Part shown: positions 7,033 through 13,622 of the stretch, piece by piece
How the letters are laid out: each line of letters begins with the position of its first letter
Numbering within the stretch: position 1 is the first letter of the stretch
The notes under the pieces: model-generated
Seen by the model: only the letters and a program-made list of their open reading frames with translations
Databases searched by the model: none
Told to the model about the DNA's origin: nothing
Program-made: the position numbers and the translations under genes
DNA from: Gammaproteobacteria bacterium
GTDB lineage: Bacteria; Pseudomonadota; Gammaproteobacteria; UBA9214
DNA: 15,731 nt
Assembly: GCA_029864225.1 (NCBI GenBank)
Contig: JAOTTU010000029.1
Location: forward strand, 1 to 15,731
Reading direction: 5' to 3'

Positions 7033-7895
7033 CTTCCGCTGTTTATGGGCAGCAGAGGGACGTTATACTCTTCGAGCAGCGCCTTGATTGCGCCTGCATT
7101 ACGGTCCAGCGCGCTCTGGATCTCTTTCTTCCGGTCCCCATCGCCGTGTCGTACAGCAGCCGAGATGGAGAAGTCAAACCGGATACCGGGTCTGGATTGC
7201 AGGGGAACGATAACCATCTCTACATCCTTTGCCTGTTTGGCAAAATAGCCCGCAATTGGCCCCCATAAAATTGCTGCATCAATCTTTCCGGCGACCAGCT
7301 CTTTCTCCACAAGTTCCCCGGGGTAGGCGGCGGGATCACCTGACATGGTCTGGTAGGCAACGGTTTGATCGTAAAAGTCATATTGTGCCAACAACTGGGC
7401 AGCCGGGGTTCTCTCGAACACGCCGATGCGAAGTCCCTGCTTGCGCGCGTCATCAAAACTGAGCAAATCAGCCACGGTTTTTACATCATCGAGTCCACGC
7501 CCTTTCACATAAACAAGTGCATAGGTGGAGCGATAATAAGGCTCAGTCGTAATAGCCCGGTCGTAGTTGTGGGGAACACCCATTACTACGTCGCATTTGT
7601 AACCGTCCCGTGTTGGATCTTTGGCTTTTAGGGTATTTCGTATAAATCCCATACGCTGGGGAAACCAGGTATATGCCACCGGCATACCGAGATCCTTGGC
7701 CAGCAGGTCCGCTATCCGGTTTTCAAAACCGTCACGCGCCTCGCTAGAGAAGGGAAGGTTATTGGGGTCCGCGCAAACCCGGAAAACCGCCTGCTCCTCG
7801 GCAATAACCGGGAACGTTAGCAACATGACAAGAGTTACCGGTAGTAACGAGATCAAACGACCAGCCCATGGAGCATCATTGAGATGAAGGCTCAT
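7029..7895 (-). CDS. xoxJ: XoxJ, quinoprotein dehydrogenase-associated periplasmic binding-protein-like protein
   Basis: A 288-residue secreted protein of the MxaJ/XoxJ family, thought to bind or mature the methanol dehydrogenase apoprotein rather than import a solute. The signal peptide runs through residues 13-32 (ending near VIAEE). The mature chain begins with the family hallmark 'FRVCADPNNLPFSS' (38-51), followed by FENRIADLLAKDLG, 'YKCDVVMGVPHNYDR' (99-113) and TEPYYRSTYALVY (117-129). Cys41 and Cys101 are a likely disulfide. The type-2 binding-protein fold is expected. A GGGA ribosome site precedes the ATG at 7895. Its position directly after xoxF and xoxG supports XoxJ rather than MxaJ. 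Confidence 0.92.
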   Translation of the reverse strand: MSLHLNDAPWAGRLISLLPVTLVMLLTFPVIAEEQAVFRVCADPNNLPFSSEARDGFENRIADLLAKDLGMPVAYTWFPQRMGFIRNTLKAKDPTRDGYKCDVVMGVPHNYDRAITTEPYYRSTYALVYVKGRGLDDVKTVADLLSFDDARKQGLRIGVFERTPAAQLLAQYDFYDQTVAYQTMSGDPAAYPGELVEKELVAGKIDAAILWGPIAGYFAKQAKDVEMVIVPLQSRPGIRFDFSISAAVRHGDGDRKKEIQSALDRNAGAIKALLEEYNVPLLPINSGS

Positions 7896-7950
7896 GATAT
7901 TTTCCCTGATTGAATCACGGATTGTGCTGACTGTTTAGCTGATCCCGGTC

Positions 7951-8448
7951 CTAGGGGAGCCTTTTCGGGCGTCCCGGTGGAAGTGCACCGTCGGCTCGTG
8001 CCTTCAGATAACCATAAAGTTCATCGTATTTCTTGTTGACGTTTGGATTGTCCTTCCATCCTGGCATGACACCAATCTGGCCGGAATAACCATTGGCGAG
8101 CACGTCCATAAAGCGCTCTTTGTCAATTGCGCCGACCCGCTCGACGAGGCTGGGTGCGAAGCTACTACCGACTGCATCCTGTGCATGACACACATGGCAG
8201 ACCGCATGGTAGGTACGCCATCCAATATAGGTCTGTTTATCCACATTACAGACAGTCTGGCCGCTGGATTTGTCACAAACGACGGTATAGGGTGCGGTGT
8301 TGTCGGTGGCCGGGGCCGGGGCCGGGGGCGGGGAAGACGTAGTTTCCGTACCGTTAGCAAACGCAAGTGTTGCAGCCCCGGTTAACAAGGTTGTGATAAT
8401 AAGCAAGCCAGTCTTTGACAGGTTATTAGTTAATCCGGCTAGTTTCAT
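7951..8448 (-). CDS. xoxG: XoxG-like c-type cytochrome, electron acceptor of XoxF
   Basis: A 165-residue secreted monohaem cytochrome c, expected to take electrons from XoxF in the periplasm. It has a signal peptide ending near AFA (residue 31), then a Pro/Ala linker (SPPPAPAPA, 39-47), the haem motif CHVCH with Cys84, Cys87 and His88, and Met128 (GVMPGW) as the probable sixth ligand. A second cysteine pair, Cys58 and Cys67, lies before the haem site in 'CDKSSGQTVC', which matches the four-cysteine methanol-metabolism cytochrome family. The ATG at 8448 has GGAG nine bases upstream. It sits between xoxF and xoxJ, separated from xoxF by a hairpin. Confidence 0.9.
   Translation of the reverse strand: MKLAGLTNNLSKTGLLIITTLLTGAATLAFANGTETTSSPPPAPAPATDNTAPYTVVCDKSSGQTVCNVDKQTYIGWRTYHAVCHVCHAQDAVGSSFAPSLVERVGAIDKERFMDVLANGYSGQIGVMPGWKDNPNVNKKYDELYGYLKARADGALPPGRPKRLP
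8312..8333 (+). other. G-quadruplex-forming motif inside xoxG (template strand)
   Basis: The plus strand carries four consecutive G-runs (4, 4, 5 and 4 Gs) separated by CC, CC and C. This satisfies the strict intramolecular G-quadruplex pattern with 1-2 nt loops. It is the reverse complement of the codons for the Pro/Ala linker of the cytochrome, so it lies on the template strand of xoxG. Formation in the cell is not shown; the pattern itself is certain. Confidence 0.7.
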
Positions 8449-8507
8449 CTTAATCGTCTCCAGAAGATTCCCTCACACAGCGGTAAATTATTACAACGAT
8501 CATAATA

Positions 8508-8537
8508 ATCCCCGGCTGCAATGCTGCAGCCGGGGAT
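8508..8537 (-). terminator. Strong hairpin between xoxF and xoxG (terminator or attenuator)
   Basis: Thirteen bases at 8508-8520 pair perfectly with 8525-8537 around a 4-nt loop (ATGC). The stem is very GC-rich, with CCCCGGCTGCA in the left arm. Transcription from xoxF meets it about 50 bp after the stop. On that strand it is followed by TATTATGATCG, U-rich but not a clean U-run. Partial termination or 3' end protection would give more xoxF message than xoxG, xoxJ or pqq message. Confidence 0.7.
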
Positions 8538-8584
8538 AGCACAACGGGCGGACGATTCTTTACCGCCTAAGCCATTTACCAACT

Positions 8585-10396
8585 CTAGTTGGGCAGCGCG
8601 AAGACTGTCAAAGTTCCACCAAGTTGGGTGTACTTACTCAGCGACTTGTAGGCTCCTACAGCACCCAGTCCTTCGGTGTCGCCTGTAAGACCTGCTGCCA
8701 TGCCAATACCAGCCCAGCCCCCGATACCGGAAAGCACACCGATATATTGCTTGCCGTTATACATGTAGGTATTGAGGTTGCCGATAATGCCGGAAGGTGT
8801 CTTGAACTTGTACAGCTCCTTGCCGGAATTGGCGTCAACTGCCTTCACATATCCTTCCAGGGTGCCGTAGAAAACGACATCACCCGCAGTTGCCAGGGCG
8901 CCGCTCCAGACCGAGAAGGGTTCCGGAATGGACCACTTGATTTTACCTGTCGTGGCATCCCAGGCGATGAAGTTGCCAAGGTTGTTGGTTCCGTCTTTGG
9001 TCACTCTACCCGCCGGGAACATGCTCAGGGTAGCGCCTACATAGGGCTGTCCTGCGACATACTCCACTTCGAACGGCTCGTAGTCCATGCACACGTGGTT
9101 TGTGGGTACATAGAACAGTTTGGTCCGTGGCGAATAGGCAGCTGGCTGTTGATCCTTGCTACCCAACGCGGCAGGGCAAATGTCCTTGGTGTTTACGTCC
9201 TGGCCGTTCAGGTCAGTACTGTACTTGGCGACGACCTGCGGACGACCTGTCTTCATGTCCACATGGGTTGCCCAGTTGACTGCCGGATCGAATTTCTCGG
9301 CAACAAGCAGTTCACCGGTAACCCGATCCATGGTGTAGCCGAAGCCATTGCGGTCGAAGTGCACCAGGGTCTTGCGATTTTTTCCGCCGATCATCTGGTC
9401 AGCCAGGATCATTTCGTTGATTCCATCAAAGTCCCATTCATCATGCGGGGTCATCTGATAGAACCACTTTGCCATTCCGGTGTCAGCGTCACGGGCCATA
9501 ATCGTCATGGACCACTTATTGTCACCGGGCCGCACAGTTGGATTCCACGTGCTGGGGTTGCCGGTACCGTAATACACCAGGTTCAGGTCAGGATCATAGG
9601 AATACCAACCCCAGGTCGTGCCGCCACCGATCTTCCACTGGTCACCCTTCCAGGTTTTCAGGCTGGAGTCCTTGCCGACGGGTTTGAGCATTTCGGTGGT
9701 CTTATTGGGGTCAACCAGCATCTCATCATCGGGACCCGTGCTGTACGCTTTCCATGCCAGACTGCCGTCCTTGATGTTGTAGGCAGCGAGAAATCCACGT
9801 ACACCAAATTCACCACCACTGATCCCGGTCAGGACCTTATCCTTGACCACTACAGGTGCGTTGGTATTGGTTGAGCCCACCTTGGGATCGCCGTTCTTTA
9901 CTTTCCAGATAACCTTGCCGGACTTTGCATCCAGCGCTACGAGGTTGGTGTCAGCCTGCTGAAGGAAGATCATGCCATCAGCGTAGGCCAGACCCCGGTA
10001 CACAGTGTCACAGCACATGACCGGAATGGTGTCCGGATTTTGCTGCGGTTCATATACCCAGTTGATGCTTTGATCCGCAAGGCTGAGCGAAAAAACCTTG
10101 TTCGGGAACGGGGTATGTACATACATGGTATCCCCGATAACCATAGGGCCGCCTTCATGGCCACGTAATACACCGGTAGAAAATGTCCATGCAACTTGCA
10201 GATCCTTAACGTTATTGCTGTTGATCTGATCCAATTTACTGAATCGTGTTCCTGCGTAATCTCCTCCCCAAATGGCCCAGTTATTCGGGTCCTTTGTAAG
10301 CTTCAATACACTGTCGTTCGCGATGGTAAGGCACGGCCACGACAGTACAGCGGCCGTGACCATTGACACTAACGGTACTAACAGTTTTCTCCTCAT
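8585..10396 (-). CDS. xoxF: Lanthanide-dependent PQQ methanol dehydrogenase XoxF
   Basis: A 603-residue periplasmic quinoprotein that oxidises methanol. It has a signal peptide (cleavage near TIA, residue 26) and an eight-bladed propeller with repeated W-motifs. The vicinal disulfide CC is at 128-129. Metal and cofactor residues by family are Glu196 (SGGEFG), Asn280 (GNPST), the catalytic Asp322 and Arg349. The extra aspartate Asp324 in 'DEWDFDGINE' is the diagnostic lanthanide ligand; calcium-type MxaF has Ala there. The overall sequence recalls clade XoxF5. Two ATGs are possible, at 10402 and 10396. GAGGAGGG (10404-10411) touches the first but is seven bases from the second, so the second is chosen. 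It heads the minus-strand run. Confidence 0.97.
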   Translation of the reverse strand: MRRKLLVPLVSMVTAAVLSWPCLTIANDSVLKLTKDPNNWAIWGGDYAGTRFSKLDQINSNNVKDLQVAWTFSTGVLRGHEGGPMVIGDTMYVHTPFPNKVFSLSLADQSINWVYEPQQNPDTIPVMCCDTVYRGLAYADGMIFLQQADTNLVALDAKSGKVIWKVKNGDPKVGSTNTNAPVVVKDKVLTGISGGEFGVRGFLAAYNIKDGSLAWKAYSTGPDDEMLVDPNKTTEMLKPVGKDSSLKTWKGDQWKIGGGTTWGWYSYDPDLNLVYYGTGNPSTWNPTVRPGDNKWSMTIMARDADTGMAKWFYQMTPHDEWDFDGINEMILADQMIGGKNRKTLVHFDRNGFGYTMDRVTGELLVAEKFDPAVNWATHVDMKTGRPQVVAKYSTDLNGQDVNTKDICPAALGSKDQQPAAYSPRTKLFYVPTNHVCMDYEPFEVEYVAGQPYVGATLSMFPAGRVTKDGTNNLGNFIAWDATTGKIKWSIPEPFSVWSGALATAGDVVFYGTLEGYVKAVDANSGKELYKFKTPSGIIGNLNTYMYNGKQYIGVLSGIGGWAGIGMAAGLTGDTEGLGAVGAYKSLSKYTQLGGTLTVFALPN

Positions 10397-10895
10397 TTCC
10401 ATGCCCTCCTCGAGCTATATTGTTTGGTGGGTACTCCGCCGGGAGTGTTGTTCACGCTATTAGCTTTTGATGATATTGAACAATCTCGCCTGTGACCTTA
10501 CTATTAGCAGCAACTCTCATGCCACTCTTCCTTTCCTCACTTGCAGGAAAATTCTGGCTAAAAAGCAAGTGTTTACAGCATCTTATCTCAAACCGCTGAG
10601 GACGGCTGCAGACACAAGCTGTCACGCTAGTGTAATGACCTGTTTCAGAAATGCAAAATATTTCCAAAAAGATCAGCGTGAACCCGAACATTGTGAGTAT
10701 AGACGCTGATGAGCGGGTGACATAGGTTTTGGTTGCAAATCCTGTGCTTGGTTCTCACTATGTTATTTTGGACAGATATCAGCCTCGACAGGATAGCGCG
10801 CTACAACCCTGGAAAAGATGTGTAATCAAGTGTGGAAGGGCTACCGCGAGCCTGATGATATTGCCAGTGGTACGGGGTGTGGCAGGAGGACGCCA
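10397..10895. promoter_or_regulatory. Divergent intergenic region between xoxF and the pentapeptide-repeat gene
   Basis: About 500 bp without a convincing gene separates two divergent transcription units and should hold both promoters. Small open frames of about 80 codons exist on both strands but have no family resemblance or ribosome sites. I found no clear -35/-10 pair or sigma-54 element by eye. The ribosome site for xoxF is GAGGAGGG at 10404-10411 (minus strand), and that for the pentapeptide gene is AGGAGGA at 10884-10890. A 7-bp inverted repeat lies at 10538-10544 and 10565-10571. Confidence 0.6.
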
Positions 10896-11666
10896 ATGAA
10901 CGAGAGACTTGACTTTTTCAACCGGCATATAAAATCGATTTTACTGGTGGCACTGTGCTCAGCAACGTCCGGATTGACGGTGTATGCGGATACGCTACCC
11001 GCCTCGCGGGACCAGGTTGTCGGCATGCTCGAGCGCGGCGAGACGGATCTCTCGAACCTGGACCTGCGCGGACAGGATCTCACAGACCTCGATTTTAGTG
11101 GCACCAATCTGTTTGGCGTCGATATGAGGCAAGCCGACCTTTCTGGAACAAAGCTGCGTGGTTGTAACCTGGATATGGCCCTCTTGCGGGGCGCAACTCT
11201 CACCCGGGCGGACCTGAGGGATACCAGTATGTTTGCCACAGTGCTGGCCGAGGCAACGCTCAAGTACAGCGACCTGCGTGGTGCGCGCGTGATGGGCAAT
11301 CTGCAGGGTGCGGATCTAGAAGGTGCGAACCTCGCCGGAGTCCGTGCCTCTGCGGACATGCGCAATCAGCCGATGGGCCTTGTACGGGCCGAGCTTTCCC
11401 AGGCGGTTTTGCGCGGCGCCAATCTGGAGGGCGCGCAACTCGCACGGGCCAATCTAAGCTTTACTGATCTTACGGGCGCAAATCTTGCCGGAGCCAATCT
11501 GACGCTTGCCGATCTGACTGGCGCCGATCTGACTGGCGCTACCTTGAGTGGCGCAACTCTGACCGAGGCGGTTGTTGAGAATGCCATCTTTCGTGATGCC
11601 GAAGGATTGGCCAGCGTTCAGGGATTTGACTCGGTTCAAGGCAAATCGTTTGCCGTGTTCGATTGA
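10896..11666 (+). CDS. Secreted pentapeptide-repeat protein
   Basis: A 256-residue protein whose signal peptide (hydrophobic residues 13-28, cleavage near VYA, 31) is followed by a short helix-like cap and then A(D/N)LxG-type pentapeptide repeats from about 51 to 235. Examples are 'DLRGQDLTDLDFSG', 'ADLSGTKLRGCNL' and 'ADLTGADLTGATLSG'. These build a right-handed quadrilateral beta-helix. The pattern breaks around 150-165 (VRASADMRNQPMGLVRAE), probably a loop projecting from the helix. The ATG at 10896 is chosen over an upstream frame because AGGAGGA lies five bases ahead and a signal peptide follows. It opens the plus-strand unit with the MBL hydrolase and SoxYZ-like carrier. Function is unknown; export argues against the gyrase-mimic role of Qnr/MfpA proteins. 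Confidence 0.85.
   Translation: MNERLDFFNRHIKSILLVALCSATSGLTVYADTLPASRDQVVGMLERGETDLSNLDLRGQDLTDLDFSGTNLFGVDMRQADLSGTKLRGCNLDMALLRGATLTRADLRDTSMFATVLAEATLKYSDLRGARVMGNLQGADLEGANLAGVRASADMRNQPMGLVRAELSQAVLRGANLEGAQLARANLSFTDLTGANLAGANLTLADLTGADLTGATLSGATLTEAVVENAIFRDAEGLASVQGFDSVQGKSFAVFD
11511..11540 (+). repeat. 15-bp tandem repeat within the pentapeptide-repeat gene
   Basis: GATCTGACTGGCGCC at 11511-11525 is followed directly by GATCTGACTGGCGCT, 14 of 15 bases identical. It encodes ADLTG repeats and looks like a recent duplication of one repeat unit, the way such beta-helices lengthen. Confidence 0.8.
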
Positions 11667-11706
11667 GTCTATTGAGACCAGGGGCGGTAGTGCAGCGCAG
11701 CCCTTA

Positions 11707-11740
11707 ACCGGCCGGTATCCGGAGTACCCGGGGCCGGTAT
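11707..11740. repeat. Direct repeat and palindrome upstream of the MBL hydrolase gene
   Basis: GGCCGGTAT occurs at 11710-11718 and again at 11732-11740, 22 bp apart, about two helical turns. The first copy is inside the perfect palindrome ACCGGCCGGT (11707-11716), and ACCGGCC also pairs with GGCCGGT at 11732-11738. It sits in the 94-bp gap before the hydrolase gene. A regulator site or an RNA hairpin are both possible. Confidence 0.4.
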
Positions 11741-11760
11741 TGCCGATTGGAGTGTCAGAG

Positions 11761-12690
11761 ATGATTTCCCGCGCATCAGTCTTACTGCTCCTGTTGATTC
11801 TCTGGCCAGCGCCGTCCATGCCTGCGGACAACTGCAAGAATACCGCCGAGGTGGTAGAGATTGCCACGGGGATATACGTGCGGCCCGGAAAACATACCGT
11901 GGTGTTTGACGGTGAAGCCGCCGCCAATATCGGTTTCATTGTCGGCAATCGATGTGTTGCCGTGATCGACACCGGAGGCAGCTATGCTGAGGGTCAGGCG
12001 CTTCGTTGCGCAATCAGAAGCGTCACTACACAGCCGGTGTGTTTCGTGATTAATACCCATGCCCACCCGGACCATATGCTGGGTAATCTGGCCTTCCGGG
12101 AGCCTGGCGTTTTTTATATCGGGCATAAAAAACTCGCCCGTGCATTGGCTTTGCGGGGCACAGTTTACCTGGAACGGGCAGCGCAACAGGCAGGACGTCC
12201 AGTCGGTCCCGAACACATCATACTTCCTGACCTGTCCATCGACGGGCAGCTAAGACTGGATCTTGGAGAACGGGTTCTTGAGCTTGTCGCTCATTCTGTA
12301 GCGCATTCCGACAACGATCTGAGTGTATACGATGAAAAGACGGGTACGCTGTGGTTATCCGATCTCTTGTTTATGGAACATATACCGGTGGTCGACGGCA
12401 GTCTCAAAGGTTGGCTGACGCTGCTAGAGACGTTGAAGCAGAAACCGGCCCGACGTGTCGTTCCCGGGCATGGACCAGTGCAGGATACCTGGCCGGATGC
12501 CGCCAGCGATACACAACGTTATCTTTCCACCCTGCGGGAAGAAACCCGGGAACGGATTGAGAAGGGTGATGATCTTCGGGAGGCCCAGAAAACCGTTGCC
12601 TATGGAGAACAAACGCGCTGGCAGTTATTTGACAGCTATCATAAACGCAATATCATTGCTGCCTACACCGAGCTTGAATGGGAAGATTAG
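11761..12690 (+). CDS. Secreted metallo-beta-lactamase-fold hydrolase, quinoprotein relay type
   Basis: A 309-residue secreted protein with a complete binuclear metal site: HAHPDH at 100-105 (His100, His102, Asp104, His105), His182 (AHSDND), Asp201 (LWLSDLLF) and His237 (PGHGPV). The signal peptide ends near SMPA (22). It resembles the SoxH-related 'quinoprotein relay system zinc metallohydrolase' family (TIGR04559 type, from memory), whose substrate is unknown. The frame opens upstream at 11572, but ATG 11761 is chosen because GGAG lies eight bases ahead and a signal peptide follows directly. Its partner, the SoxYZ-like carrier, follows after 61 bp, consistent with removal or transfer of a group held on the carrier cysteine. 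Cys65, Cys83 and Cys94 are additional cysteines in the mature domain. Confidence 0.88.
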   Translation: MISRASVLLLLLILWPAPSMPADNCKNTAEVVEIATGIYVRPGKHTVVFDGEAAANIGFIVGNRCVAVIDTGGSYAEGQALRCAIRSVTTQPVCFVINTHAHPDHMLGNLAFREPGVFYIGHKKLARALALRGTVYLERAAQQAGRPVGPEHIILPDLSIDGQLRLDLGERVLELVAHSVAHSDNDLSVYDEKTGTLWLSDLLFMEHIPVVDGSLKGWLTLLETLKQKPARRVVPGHGPVQDTWPDAASDTQRYLSTLREETRERIEKGDDLREAQKTVAYGEQTRWQLFDSYHKRNIIAAYTELEWED

Positions 12691-12751
12691 TCCAGGCTGT
12701 GTCAGTCAAGGGGAACCTCGGTAAGCTACCATTGTCGGAGTGAACATCATT

Positions 12752-13600
12752 ATGCGTTATTCCCTATCCAATAATACCCGGGGTTGGCCGCGCGTCTGGC
12801 TGCTGATGGCGATACTGGCAGTGTCCGGATCTGCAGTTGCGGACACCGACGAAGACAGCTTGTGGCTTGGTGGATTGCGCGCTGCATACTTTGGCGAGCG
12901 TCCGATCGTGCAGTCAGATGATGTCATTGAACTCGAAGCACCCATAAGGGCCGAGGATTCTGCTGTAGTACCGATCCGTATCAAAGCCAAGATCCCGCAG
13001 ACCGATGAGCGCTATATCAAGACCATCACGTTAATCATCGACATGAATCCGGGGCAGCTAGCGGGCCGGTTTAACTTTACGCCAAAAAATGGCCGCGCGG
13101 ATCTGGGACTGCGGATACGTGTAAATGCATACGGGCCAGTGCGCGCCATTGCAGAGACCAATGACGGGAAGTTATACATGAGCAGACGCTTCGTGAAGGC
13201 AAGCGGTGGTTGTTCTGCGGCGGTTGGTACTGATATAGAGGCAGCAAAACGCCGACTGGGAAAGATGAAGTTCAAGACTGATAAATCGGTGTTGCCAGGG
13301 GAGCCGCTAGCCGTTCAGTTGCGGGTTAGCCATCCGAATCTTACCGGGCTGCAAATGGATCAGATTACACACCTTTATACCATGGCGCACTACGTGGAAA
13401 AGGTAAAGATAACCTTCGAGGGTCAACCTGTGTTTTCTGCCGAAACGGGTTTCTCGATGAGCGAAAATCCCAGCTTCCGCTTTAACTTCGTGCCGGATGG
13501 TGCCGGCGAACTGCATGCGGAGGTGATCGATACAGAAGGTTTACGGTTTACCGGACAATATTCGGTGGTCCCCGGCGAGCAGCGCGCTGAAGGTAATTAA
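12752..13600 (+). CDS. Quinoprotein dehydrogenase-associated SoxYZ-like fusion carrier
   Basis: A 282-residue secreted protein with a signal peptide (cleavage near AVA, 30). The first half (about 35-155) resembles SoxY and ends in the carrier motif KASGGC with Cys154. The second half (about 165-275) resembles SoxZ, with a 'HPNLTG' segment and an immunoglobulin-like FRFNFVPDGAGELHAEVIDTEG end. In sulfur-oxidising bacteria SoxY and SoxZ are separate and the cysteine is near the free C-terminus; here the two are fused, so the cysteine is internal. This matches the SoxYZ-like family linked with PQQ dehydrogenases (TIGR04557 type, from memory). ATG 12752 is preferred over GTG 12740, which overlaps the GGAG ribosome site. 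The cargo is unknown. Confidence 0.88.
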   Translation: MRYSLSNNTRGWPRVWLLMAILAVSGSAVADTDEDSLWLGGLRAAYFGERPIVQSDDVIELEAPIRAEDSAVVPIRIKAKIPQTDERYIKTITLIIDMNPGQLAGRFNFTPKNGRADLGLRIRVNAYGPVRAIAETNDGKLYMSRRFVKASGGCSAAVGTDIEAAKRRLGKMKFKTDKSVLPGEPLAVQLRVSHPNLTGLQMDQITHLYTMAHYVEKVKITFEGQPVFSAETGFSMSENPSFRFNFVPDGAGELHAEVIDTEGLRFTGQYSVVPGEQRAEGN

Positions 13601-13622
13601 CCGGCTGCGTGGCATGCCAGAT

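Noticed and set aside
8624..9874. 416-codon plus-strand open frame opposite xoxF
   Set aside because: It lies wholly antisense to the well-supported xoxF, has no ribosome site and no recognisable domain; it is a by-product of xoxF codon composition.
10467..10709. 80-codon frames on both strands in the xoxF upstream region
   Set aside because: No ribosome sites, no family resemblance and low-complexity amino acid use; treated as regulatory DNA.
13610..13619. Palindrome TGGCATGCCA between the convergent SoxYZ-like and four-Cys genes as a terminator
   Set aside because: Only three stem pairs would remain with a minimal loop, too weak for termination.
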